From Odontesthes bonariensis (taxonomy: Eukaryota; Chordata; Actinopteri; Atheriniformes; Atherinopsidae): DNA of 64,000 bases. This document shows, one piece after another, positions 44,000-59,085 of the stretch. The DNA lies in the NCBI RefSeq assembly GCF_027942865.1, contig NC_134528.1, forward strand, positions 23,646,586 to 23,710,585. The letters are read 5' to 3'. Every line of letters starts with the position of its first letter. The first letter of the stretch is position 1. Below the pieces are notes generated by a model. The model did no database searches, had not been told where the DNA came from, and was given only the letters and a program-made list of their open reading frames with translations. The translations under genes and the position numbers were made by a program.

Positions 44000-44656
44000 A
44001 GGATAAGATCGGTTTTTTGACATTGGGCCCTTGATTTCACATTATAACATGATGTTCTACTCACCCCTGCTTGTTGTTGGTCATTTGGAGCTGTTCCGAA
44101 GATATTCGCGAGGCGTCTGGCTGCTCTCTTGAGATATTCGGCCATGAAACAGTTTCCTATGGGCAAGCTTATACAGGCACAAACTATGCTGTTTATAATT
44201 TATTAATTACTCTACACTAGCACTGATAACGTGGAGGTGCGTCGCTTACTTAAAAAAATCCGGGTTATTGTAATTTTGATTTTTTTTTGTTGTAAAGTGT
44301 GTGTTACTGACGTCCTCATCATGCTACTGCCACAGACAGCCCACAGACCTGCTGCCTATTTATTCATTTGGCTAAAATTCAAAATTAGTAACCCGGATTT
44401 TTTTAAGTAAGCGACGTACCTCCACGTTATCAGTGCTAGTGTAGAGTAATTAATAAATTATAAACAGCATAGTTTGTGCCTGTATAAGCTTGCCCATAGG
44501 AAACCGTTTCATGGCCGAATATCTCAAGAGAGCAGCCAGACGCCTCGCGAATATCTTCGGAACAGCTCCAAATGACCAACAACAAGCAGGGGTGAGTAGA
44601 ACATCATGTTATAATGTGAAATCAAGGGCCCAATGTCAAAAAACCGGTCTTATCCT
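44000..44656. mobile_element. 657-bp palindromic TTAA MITE (T2/Kolobok-like)
   Basis: TTAA lies on both sides (43996-43999, 44657-44660). Arms of about 270 bp begin AGGATAAGATCGG and end CTTATCCT. They are nearly identical in inverted orientation, around a central ~115-bp unpaired part with CTACTGCCACAGACAGCCCA. The empty site AAGCTC-TTAA-TGACCGAGCTCC fits the expected L2 reading frame. No coding capacity. Confidence 0.88.
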
Positions 44657-44907
44657 TTAATGACCGAGCTCCATTATATCTTAAAGATCTCATTGTAAGA
44701 TATTTTCCTAACAGAGCACTTCGTTCCCAAACTGCAGGTTTACTTGAGGTTCCCAAAGTTTCTAAAAGTAGAATGGGAGGCAGCGCCTTCAGTTATCAGG
44801 CCCCTCTCTTGTGGAATAAGCTGCCAGTAAATGTCCGGGATGCAGACACCCTTTCCACTTTTAAGACCAGGCTTAAAAGTGTCCTTTTTTATAAAGCTTA
44901 TAGTTAG
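44657..44907 (+). pseudogene. L2 LINE ORF2, C-terminal end
   Basis: Final ~80 codons of ORF2 after the TTAA palindrome, ending near 44907. The piece is homologous to 19700-19947 of the truncated copy (shared RSQTAGLLEVPKVSKSRMGG and SYQAPLLWNKLPVNVRDADT). The segment corresponds to the conserved cysteine-free tail of L2 proteins. Frame continuity with the upstream part depends on removing the MITE and correcting the upstream lesions, so no functional protein is encoded. Confidence 0.75.
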
Positions 44908-44930
44908 GTCTGTTGAATCTGATAGTGTGT

Positions 44931-45357
44931 CTGCTAGTGTGTCTTGTTCTGCCTCCACCTCCACCACCTCTATACTTTCATTACCCCCTACCCGAACCAG
45001 GGTTTGAATCCCATTCCCGCTTATCTTACCTCTTTTATTTCTCCCCCTACCCGAACCAGGGTTTGCATCCCCATCCCGCTTTGACTGGTGTGCAGTTGGT
45101 GAGAGTGAGTTGTATGGCTTTGTTTTTGCTGGTATTTTTAGTGAATATAGGACTGTTTAGGTGAATTTGTCTGCGTATCTGCTAGTGTGTCTTGTCCTGC
45201 CTCCACCTCTGGCACCCTCTATACTTTCATTACCCCCTACCCGAACCAGGGTTTGAATCCCATTCCCGCTTATCTTACCTCTTTTATTTCTCCCCCTACC
45301 CGAACCAGGGTTTGCATCCCCACCCCGCTGTGACTGGTGTGCAGTTGGTGAGAGGCT
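44931..45357. repeat. Tandem duplication in the L2 3' untranslated region
   Basis: About 180 bp from CTGCTAGTGTGTCTTGT recurs 248 bp downstream (44931 and 45179) with few changes. Each copy contains two CCCTACCCGAACCAGGGTTT blocks, making four in total. The other L2 copy lacks this whole segment. Confidence 0.85.
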
Positions 45358-45891
45358 GAGGTAGCTTGTGGCTGTAAAAAGATGGTTGTTGTGGTGTGAG
45401 GAGCAGATCTATATAGGGAGTATAGGGAATTACTTACTGAGTCTGGTCCTTTATTTATTTATTTTTTCGTTAGCACAAGTTTCTTGTGTTTACCTTGAAT
45501 AGGGATGGCTCAGGTAATCCTGAAACATCCCATAGTTAAGCTGCTATAGGCCCAGCCTGCTGGGGGGACTCATCTGTCACACCTTTCCTCACTTTACACT
45601 CTTTATGTATATGTGATATTATTGTGGTCATTAACTCGTGTTTCCCTGTTCCAACAGATATCCTTTGAATGGTGTTACAGTGCCGCCGCGCCCCCCTCCC
45701 TCCCCCCTTTTCTGTCTTCTCAAACCCCAGCTGGTCGAGGCGGATGGCCACCCTTCCTGAGTCTGGTTCTGCCAGAGGTTTCTTCCTGTTAAAAGGGAGT
45801 CGTTTCTCTCCACAGTCGCCTCAGGCACGCTCAGGCCGGGAGATTGGACCGAAAAACATAAAGTTTTCAGTGCAATCTGTTGGTTTTCTTA

Positions 45892-46817
45892 AGGCCCGGT
45901 CACACATCCCTCCACGGGCATATCGCGGCCGAATCACGGCCAAAAATTTCTGCCCGTGAAGCAGACGCTGTGGAAAATATGCAAAATTGGCTTACCCGCG
46001 GTTTACCTGTGGTATGCCCGCGGAACAGACGCCGGCGACTGTTCCGCGTCCTTATCGCGGGTGAAGCGCGGCGGTACCGCGGCCTACCACGGGTATAATA
46101 AAGCAGCAGAACCGGGCTGTAGAAATCATAACCGCTCACCATGAGACGATCGTACAGCCCCAGCTCAGGTCTCCTGCCAATCCAGTCGCGCACCCAGATG
46201 TTCCGGACCACCATCCTCCTCCTCCTTCGTCTTCTTCGGTCAATGAGGAGCTGATGGATCTGTAACACTTGGTTATGATGCTGCTGGAGCAGCAAGACGA
46301 GGTCATTACTGTGACGGGGATCTATGTTCACCCCTTGACGTCTGGAGCACAACTGACGAATGCTCGGCAAATCGCGGAGAAAGGCGTTTGTCCGTGCTTA
46401 CACGCGGTACACACGCTAATGCACGTGATAACAACGCGGTACAGACGCGGAACAAACGTGTTATGACCGTGCTCCACCCGCGATTACCCGCTGATCCTAC
46501 CGCGTGTAACCACGTCTTAACCGCGGCCGTAGCACGTCCCAGCACGTTCATTCCGCGTCTGTACCGCGTCTTTACCGCGTGTGTACAGCGTGTACCGCCC
46601 GCGATTACCCGCGGTCTAAAGTTTTGGGCAGCCCAAAACTTTTTCGCGCGGCCAACCGCGTGTGAATTTCTTACCGCGTGTAACGACGGGTGAAGTACGG
46701 CTGTATCGCGTCTCAATCGCGACCTCAAAGCGTCCAACTGCGTCTGCTTCACGGGCAGACAGTTTTGGCCGTGATTCGGCCGCGATATGCCCGTGGAGGA
46801 CATGTGTGACCGGGCCT
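45892..46817. mobile_element. 926-bp CpG-rich Harbinger-type MITE
   Basis: TTA lies on both sides (45889-45891, 46818-46820). The inverted ends start AGGCCCGGTCACACAT and stay complementary through the CCACGGGCATATCGCGGCCG block and beyond. The interior is dense in CGCG and ACCGCG motifs and unlike the AT-rich flanks. The other L2 copy shows the empty site near 20640 (TTTCCCTAGCTAGG). Open frames here are mirror artefacts of the palindrome. Confidence 0.85.
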
Positions 46818-46997
46818 TTAGCTAGGAAATTGTTTTTGAATTGGCTCTATATGAACGAATTGGATTATTTTATGAATTATGATTATTATTAATTAATTGA
46901 ATTCCAATTGGCTTGAATTGGACTTACTATCTAAGTGCCTTGAGATGACATTTGTTGTATTTGGCGCTATATAAATAAAAATGAATTGAATTGAATT
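46818..46997 (+). repeat. L2 3' terminal sequence
   Basis: The stretch contains GCTAGGAAATTGTTTTTGAA, GTGCCTTGAGATGACATTTG and TTTGGCGCTATATAAATAAA, followed by GAATT repeats. This is the conserved 3' end that L2-type reverse transcriptase recognises. Confidence 0.85.
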
Positions 46998-47004
46998 ACT
47001 CCAG

Positions 47005-47078
47005 GAATCAGATCCCAAACATCAAAGTGAGCAGCATGACAAACCACTGCAATGAAGAGTACATCAGCACTCTCTTGG
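47005..47078 (+). other. Possible small host exon
   Basis: Directly after the L2 tail a CAG acceptor-like site precedes 74 bases that are open in one frame (including IPNIKVSSMTNHCNEEYIST). They end at a strong donor-like GGGTAAGT. No polypyrimidine tract precedes the acceptor, and I do not recognise the peptide, so this is speculative. 47079-47222 shows nothing else. Confidence 0.2.
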
Positions 47079-48018
47079 GTAAGTATGCTCTGTACCTATA
47101 ACGTGCATTTGCTTATGTGAGTAATTCAGTGTTTCTGAGCGGTCTGAGGATACCCTAAATATCCCCTGTATAAATTATGCAACACAAAGTGTTTTTAGCC
47201 CCCATAGCTGGCCTTTTCACTCAGTGTAACCAGAGGTGGAAAGAGTACTGACAAATTGTAATTAAGGAAAAGTATCTTTACTTTGCCTAAATTCTGCTCA
47301 GAGTAAAAGTAAAATTACCCATCTCAAAATTTACTTGAGTAAAAGTACAAAATTACTTCATTTAAAATGTAATTTGAGTAAAAGTTACTTAATTACTCTC
47401 AGTTTCTTAATGCAAAAAAGGATGAGTCATGAATCAAATTCAGTACAAGTTGTTTTAATCTATTTTGAGGTGTATTAAAGTGCACATCCACACTTGCAAA
47501 AGGTCAACTGGGCTCAGGAACATACTTCCTCACAAGGACAGTCACAACTTGTACCATAATTATGGACAACCCTGAACATCCTCTCCATGAGACTGTTATC
47601 GGAAAACAGAGTCTCTTCAGTCAAAGGCTTCAAAACGGACTGCTACAGGAAATCTTTCCTGCCCACAGCCATCAGCATCTATAATAACTCCTTGATTTAA
47701 TTGAGTTACATCAACATTTAATTTCCCTTTGGGATAAATAAAGTATTTTTGAATTGAATTGAATAAAGTGCAAACAATTTTCAGTCCTATTGTCCAATGG
47801 ACAACACTATGATAAGAATAAAGAAATTTAAACTACAATCAAAGTATTAAAAAAAACAAAATGCACACAAATGCACAAATCAAACTAAAATGCCACAGGA
47901 TCCCACTATTCACAATAAAATGCCACAGGATCCCACGTCTCAAAATAAAACAAAATGATCACAGGATCCCACTATACAAAATACAGTGCCCACAGGATCC
48001 CACAAATCTGCCAATAAT

Positions 48019-48447
48019 CTACAACTTTAGACCGGAAAAGCTCTTGTTCAATTTCAGCAGCAGCTGATTTTCGAAGTTTTTTGCTGTAAGTCTTGCTCTC
48101 TTTGCTGTGAAGAGCAACCCGGCTGAACTAAAAAGCCTCTCACAGGCAGCTGAGGCTGGAAGGCCTGTGTTGAGTTTCAGAGACAGCTTCTTAATGTTTG
48201 GGAAGGAGTTCAGCAGGTCCATGCTCTCCGACACACAGGCAAGGTACCCCTCCAATTCCCCAGAACCCTCTGACCTGCGGGACTTCATTGTGGAATAACA
48301 ATAAAAATGTTTATGTTTTGATAAAATGCCGAGATCCAAATATCCAAATACTGACGTCGGAGCCCAGTCCACTGACTTGAACGCGCTGGGGCAGCCTTCA
48401 AAACAAAGCCCAAACGTAGCCCGTATTACATTACTGTTGATTGGCAT
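48019..48447 (-). pseudogene. hAT transposase C-terminal dimerisation domain
   Basis: The minus-strand frame ends in the classic hAT dimerisation (hATC) block: LPASAACERLFSSAG, then KRARLTAKNFENQLLLKLNK. A preceding helix-rich segment (GELEGYLACVSESMDLLNSF) is also typical. hAT transposases work as multimers through this region. The N-terminal part of the frame (before about 48300) does not look like transposase and may be intron or junction sequence left by the deletion. The catalytic core is missing. It lies inside the hAT element and downstream of the THAP piece, on the same strand. Confidence 0.88.
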
Positions 48448-48489
48448 TTTTAATACTTTACTGCACTACTACAAAACAGTTAGATTTTG

Positions 48490-48711
48490 CGCATACCTTT
48501 GACGAAGTGGTCACCGCAGACACGAGCATTTGCAGATTTTCCTCCAGTCTGTAAACATCTAGTTAGCTATCCACTTTTTGCGGCGTTGTTCTGTGAGTTT
48601 TTTCCATTTCTCACCTCTATGGGCAATCGCCTTAGGTACTCGATAGTAACCCTTTCCCTTCTCTCGGTTAAACCGATTGCAACATCCAAAAACGACACAA
48701 AACTGAGGCAT
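48490..48711 (-). pseudogene. THAP-type zinc finger, N-terminal piece of the hAT transposase
   Basis: From ATG at 48711 the frame reads MPQFCVVFGCCNRFNREKG, then a YYRVPKAIAHRGEKW block and EQRRKKWIAN, and stops at 48559-48561. The rest of the domain (ANARVCGDHFVKG) is in another frame just downstream. Together these give the THAP pattern: an early C-x4-C pair and a late C-x2-H pair before the F of the DHF motif. THAP domains bind DNA and coordinate zinc. THAP12-like proteins combine such a domain with hAT sequences, which matches this setting. The frame break makes it a pseudogene. Confidence 0.82.
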
Positions 48712-48793
48712 TTGGTTAAAGAAAGTGGCAGACAAAACACAGGGTTTTCAATGGGCTCCAGCTCCAGTTGCACTTTCCTCCCCTGAGTGTAAC

Positions 48794-49581
48794 TATGATG
48801 TTTGTACTGAAATCCATCTAATGCCAACACAACACCGCTCTCAGTTCAGACTCGTGCCATTTTAGTGTTGGAACAGGCTTAACTTTTAGCTTCTGTCCCC
48901 TCACAAAGCCAGTGTCTTACCTGTTTTTGTTCAGAATACTTTAATTTGTGAAGTGCAGCGAACAAATCCAAACCTTTCCCCAACTGTATTGCTGACCAGG
49001 AAAAACAAACCACATCCCAAAATCTAAGAGGGAGTTAAAAAGCATACTGTGGGACCTTTAAGAACCAGACAATGCTCATCATCATCCTTACAGTTATGTA
49101 TGGTGATGGCTGTGTTATACTATGGGGTTGTCCTAGTACCCTGCATCTTGCCCAATGACAGCTGGGACAGGCTTCAGCCCCCTGGGACCCTAAATTGGAT
49201 TATGCAGGTATAGAAAATGGATGGATGTTTCTTGATAATTTTGTTTTGAATTTTAAAGCGGTCCAATTTTCTCAGTGTATCTCCATATACACTTTACTTT
49301 GACAAGATGCAGTGTTGTTTATTGGTGGTGAAAAAAATCTCAAACCCAATGTTTTCTGGTCATTTGTCGTTTGTTGTTTATAGCCTGTAACTACTGTGTG
49401 AATAAAAAATAAATAAATAAAAATAAACATTAGTTTGTAAACGAGTTCCAAGAACAGAAGGAAGAAAAAAGCAGACAAATACAGACTTTTCCCTGAACGC
49501 ATAAAACCTGAGACTGATTCCCCCTTCAGATATGATACAAAGTGCACAGCCAAAATCAGGGTGAGACGATTCCGGAAGAAG
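48794..49581. other. Intergenic DNA with an RTE-like tail fragment
   Basis: No gene recognised. About 49140-49230 (ACAGCTGGGACAGGCTTCAG...GTATAGAAAATGGATGGATG) is a + strand fragment of the RTE-like tail also seen at 33776-34102. An A-rich stretch follows at about 49400-49430. Confidence 0.55.
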
Positions 49582-52689
<3,108 letters not shown>

Positions 52690-53110
52690 AACAATTAGGC
52701 TACTGGGACGAGATTGAATCATTGCATTAATGTTAATTAATGATAAAAAATGTGAACAAATTGCAAAGTCCTGTTGTTCCCTTTTCCTAATGTCAAGTTT
52801 GACCAGAGTAATTATAGCTCTCAGCCGACATGCCACAGATTTTAGCAGAATTAATGAGCCAGCCGTCGAGATTAAATCATAGTGAGCAATTAGTCTGGAA
52901 ATGGATGAGACCATAGATGTGTATGTCCATGCAATCTGATCTGCGATTCTGCTGTAAGAAAACACAGATTGTTTTGAAGAATCGCATAAATGCCATGTCC
53001 TGCAATTTAATTGAATACTAAGGACTTGGCAATGCATTTTTCTTAGAAACCTGAAGAACAACAGGGAAACAACAGGACTTTGCAATTTGTTCACAGTTTT
53101 GATCATTAAA
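52690..53110. other. Candidate conserved non-coding element
   Basis: A repeat-free block of about 400 bp, dense in homeodomain-like sites (GCATTAATGTTAATTAATGA, AGAATTAATGAGCC, AGCAATTAGTCTGG) and spaced GC-richer words. A 140-codon minus-strand frame spans it but matches nothing I know and is probably chance. Enhancer identity is inference. Confidence 0.3.
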
Positions 53111-53323
53111 GCAATGATTAAATTTCATGTATTCAGTGTATTCTTGGACCTGGTCGAAGTAGACATTGTTGTACAGTAACAGCCATAAAATGTAAAGAAG
53201 GACATCTGAACATTAAGGCTCTATGGACAATGTGAGATCAATTTGTTTGTTGCTGTTCTTCAGGTAATCATTAAACAATGTAAGATACAGTATATTATCA
53301 TCTGTGTTTACTTAAACAATAAT
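53111..53323. other. Spacer before the hAT element
   Basis: AT-rich; nothing recognised. Confidence 0.5.
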
Positions 53324-53897
53324 CATGTCTTCAGTGGCGGCCCGACACTGATTTACGCCCCGGGCGAGACCCGGTGCTGGTGCCGCCCCCCCAACCCCCC
53401 TACTGCTTACAGAGAGATGTTGCACTTCACTGTGCGTTGTGGTGGGAGCATCGGTGTAGTGTAGTGTTAGGTTAGCAGACTGACCTGTCATTATTTCCTT
53501 CTCCGTCCGTTTTCACCCTTTTGGTCCATCACCACCTGTAGCCTAATACTGTGCTGGCTCATTCTGTCTTCTTCACTTTCCCATTAGTACTATTATTGAT
53601 ACCACGTTCGTCGCCCTCTGGCACAGAAACAGCTCCAATATCTTTCTCTGAGTATCCATCAGGAGAACGAGCCCAGTACAAATGCTTTGGTCAAAATCCT
53701 CACTTTAGGTCCACCAAAGGCATGAATATGCAGCGTAAATGTTGCTGCATCGAAATAACACGACGTTTCTTTGCGTAATTAATTATTTCCATCCACACGA
53801 CACGAAATGCCATCAAACATCCTGTTTTCTGTGTTTATTTGAAAGCTGCGCGCGTTCATCCCCCACACTGAACATGTCCCGTTTCAGCAGTCAGGTT

Positions 53898-54470
53898 GCT
53901 GGGTGATTTCTAAGCGCAACCTCGCTTTGACCCATTCTTACTAGCTGGTCGCAAATGGCGCAAACGGTCACGTGACCCAAAATTCCGCCACGCCCCCCGT
54001 CGCAAGCTAAAAAATCCTCGCGCGTCGCAAGGGCGCGCACACAACTTTTTTTCTGACTTCGCGCGAGCTCAACCGGAAACAGCTGACCAAGAGAAAGGAA
54101 ACATGTATACTGCAGAGACTGCGGTGACCGATTACCGTTTGACAAAGTTCGTCTTGTTGCAAAGGACGAAAATTCCACCTTCTCTTCTGTTTTTGCCGCA
54201 GCCGCTTAGCTCTGAGATACATATACAGTTCTACACCACAGGTGGCATTGTGTATGCATTCTTCGTATGCTTTTCTTCGTCTGGTTCTTCAGCTTGTTTC
54301 CTCAACAGTGACGCCCGCTGGTCTGGAGAGAACTGCAAATGTGACGCATACTCGGCGCAAACTGCACTTATGAGCTGAAGGAACTGTGAAGGGGCTGGCG
54401 CTTTCGATGACGTCATTAATGGTTCTCGAGCCAGAACAGTTGCGCGGTTGCGCCGAGTAAGAATCAGGCT
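53898..54470 (-). mobile_element. Harbinger-like element, inverted copy of 28223-28663
   Basis: On the minus strand it follows the copy at 28223 nearly throughout. It keeps the end AAGCCTGATTCTTACTCGGC (54451-54470), the ATG-started frame MTSSKAPAPSQFLQLISAV and the GGTCACGTGACC block. It is longer by ~130 bp because it keeps an internal segment (about 54125-54290) deleted in the other copy. TAA follows at 54471-54473. The opposite end is degenerate, and no clear TAA is seen there. Confidence 0.72.
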
Positions 54471-55082
54471 TAAAGCGCTTCCCCTCGCTCCATCGCATTT
54501 CTTTCCTATTGGTCAACGGAGCCCAGCTCAAAGAGAGGCTTCCTTCAAGCCATGAGGAAGAGGCTCATATGTAGTTTTTCCTGTAGAATAATCTACAGTG
54601 ATCGTTTAAGAAAAAGTGCAGTTTGCAGGCGTTCCTTCAGGCAAATCATCAGGAATGCTAAGGGGTTAAGGCAGTTAAAATACAATCAAGTGCTACGGTA
54701 AAGTACAAACATTCAAGAATATATATATTTTTTAATACTTTATTGTGTTATAATGATAATGATTACACTTGACACTTTTTTTGTTATCACCCTGTGAGTG
54801 AATGAAAGGCTTGAAATCACAAATGACCGACCAAGTGGAAAAATACAATCAACAAAAGGAAAAAAAAAAAACATTGAATCATTCCCTCTCCCCCCTGCAC
54901 AAACTCTGCACTGTGCTGCGTTGCTCACCTAACACGAGAGGTGAGTGTCAGGAGGGGAAGATGGGGGCGCCGAAAAACAACTGTGGCCGAAACATGTATT
55001 GATGATGTGTGATCTGAGTCTGAGTCTGGCCAAGGGGAGGGGGGAAGATGGGGGCGCCACGAATACACAACAATCCCCCCCC

Positions 55083-55136
55083 CCATCCTCGATTTTTTTT
55101 TTTTTTTTTTTTTAATTAATTAATTAATTTTTTTTT
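55083..55136. repeat. Poly-T / TTAA run near the right end of the hAT element
   Basis: About 24 T, then TTAATTAATTAATTAA and another T run. Confidence 0.9.
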
Positions 55137-55223
55137 CACTACCCCGCGATGCCGCCCCCTCCGCGATGCCGCCCCGGGCGCCTGCCCGGTCTGCCCGCCC
55201 CTAGGACCGCCCCTGCATGTCTT

Positions 55224-56832
55224 AAATCCCAATATTTCTAGGATCTGAAGGGTAAAGCTGAAGGACGCAGTGATTAGTAGGAACCTCGACCTTCTGGGAC
55301 ATCTGTGGCAGTGATGTATCTTGAAAATGTTGTTGTGCCTCAATTGAAAGTTTTCTTCAAATCAAAGAGCAACAATGCTACATATGCATGTCTTATGATA
55401 AAAACAAATAGGATTAGATTGGCTGAAACAGGGAAGCTTTGCATGTCTGACCAATAACATTTTTAGAATTTTCTCTACTTGTCACAATACAAACTCTGGG
55501 GATCAGTGGGAATGGACAGTTTGTTTTCTTGGATTACTTTTGGAGCCTTCGGGATGGAGAATGCAGAAGAGAAGAAGTAGAGGAAGGCAAGATGTTTGGT
55601 AAATGCCAGAAAGTGGCCCAGGTTCCAGTGAAATAAAAATGCCCAAGATTACATCTCACGAAATATTCTAATATTGTGGTATTTGTTCTCTTAAAAAATA
55701 GCAAAAATAGGTGTATTTTCCCCGGTTCATTGCAGCTCAGTCACCATTATGTAACTAGTCTGGAAAAACACCCCGTCTGAGTGTTCCATGATCTTGGCAT
55801 CTGTTGGGCTTTTAGTGTCTCGGAGCAGATATCAGCTCCTCCATAAGATTATAAGGTTAATGTCTCTCCTATTGAGAAATGACACCCTCAACAGCCTTAG
55901 AATAGAGCTCTTCTGGTGTGGTCCTTGCTCAATAATCAAGTCCTAATCAGGGCAATAAAGCTAATCGACAGGGTCACAACACAGTGAAGCCAAAGTAAAA
56001 CAAGCGTTTCAAGGACAACAAAAGACTATCTGATACATATTTAGACACATTGTGGAATATATCGTTGAAAGATATATTTTATACAAAACAACTGAATATG
56101 ATTAAACTTTAATGCAAAATAAGTAAATATCTGTAAATAAGTAATATTTGTAAATGTGGTATAAGCTCGTTACTTGCAAATACGTATACTTAATAAAAGA
56201 CTCAGGGGAACACAAGTATTTCTAAGGTGCTAAACAGCACAGAATTAAAATAAGTTTTGTACTTTGGTATAAAAGTGTGGAATTCATTTGGCTCCAATAA
56301 CATTTAGTTGGCATCTTATACAACACTAATGTTTTCACAATATCATGTCAAAAAGCCGTCAATCTCAGTCGCGCCGTAAGACCAAAATCTTGCAGAATTA
56401 ACCTTTTACAGGTACTTGCTGAATTTAAAGTTTTGGTTGGAAAAAGTCAGTTTCGCTTGTTCTGACTGTATCAGCATCCAGGGGGTGTTTAGATATACTG
56501 TGGTACTTCTGTAGTAAACTGATGTTCTGTAGACATTTGTCCTATGTTCCGTCATTCTTGATTCTTGATGGCACATGATTTCCAGGTTTTAGATTTAATG
56601 CTGCTGTGTAAACCACTTCAGCCCCACATGTTGTTTTTATTTTTACCTTACGATGGTACTGCTCGTCAGCAACAAAGCTGGATGGATACATTACTTTTGC
56701 TGCCAGATCCGTGTGGAACTGGCTGCAACACTATTTGAATTTTGTAAAATCTCCACTTATTAGGTGGCACCACCTACATGTAATGGTGCAGACCCAGTTT
56801 TGATATGGAAATCTAGCCTTTACACTGCACGA
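55224..56832. other. Intergenic DNA with a candidate conserved block
   Basis: No gene recognised. About 55740-55990 is repeat-free with CNE-like texture (AGATTATAAGGTTAATGTCT, GGGCAATAAAGCTAATCGAC). Confidence 0.35.
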
Positions 56833-59038
<2,206 letters not shown>

Positions 59039-59085
59039 TTGTATCTAAAGGCTTTATTTAGAGCCTTTAGATACAAGGCTCTAAA
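59039..59085. repeat. Two overlapping, mutually exclusive hairpins
   Basis: Hairpin 1: TTGTATCTAAAGGCT (59039-59053) pairs with AGCCTTTAGATACAA (59062-59076), a perfect 15-bp stem with an 8-nt loop. Hairpin 2: TTTAGAGCC (59057-59065) pairs with GGCTCTAAA (59077-59085). The right arm of the first lies in the loop of the second and shares bases with its left arm, so only one can form at a time. Confidence 0.85.

Larger units (their letters stand above)
35815..46997 (+). mobile_element. Near full-length L2-clade LINE carrying three nested insertions
   Basis: The 5' untranslated part starts near 35815 (boundary approximate). ORF1 and ORF2 follow, and the element ends with an L2-type 3' terminus (TTTGGCGCTATATAAATAAA then GAATT repeats). 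Without the insertions at 38294-42563, 44000-44656 and 45892-46817 the LINE is about 5.3 kb. ORF2 has several frameshifts, so the copy is dead although ORF1 is intact. Confidence 0.88.
47231..48785 (-). mobile_element. hAT element with THAP and hAT dimerisation domains
   Basis: A perfect 8-bp duplication AGTGTAAC (47223-47230 and 48786-48793) flanks the ends CAGAGGTGGAAAG and (inverted) CAGGGGAGGAAAG. Both encoded domains read leftward: a THAP zinc finger about 75 bp inside the right end, and the hAT dimerisation domain near the middle. At 1,555 bp it is an internally deleted derivative. The left third holds AT-rich tandem-like stretches (CCACAGGATCCCAC repeated at about 47890-48003). Confidence 0.88.
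53332..55215. mobile_element. Non-coding hAT element with perfect 8-bp duplication
   Basis: CATGTCTT lies at 53324-53331 and 55216-55223. The left end CAGTGGCGGCCCGA pairs with the right end (inverted) CAGGGGCGGTCCTAGG. GC-rich subterminal stretches on both sides contain CCCCGGGCG. No transposase is visible. A Harbinger-like element is nested at 53898-54470. Confidence 0.9.

Noticed and set aside
45900..46803. Frames of 60-165 codons in the CpG-rich MITE
   Set aside because: Stop-poor CG-rich palindrome; the frames on both strands mirror each other and have no recognisable domain.
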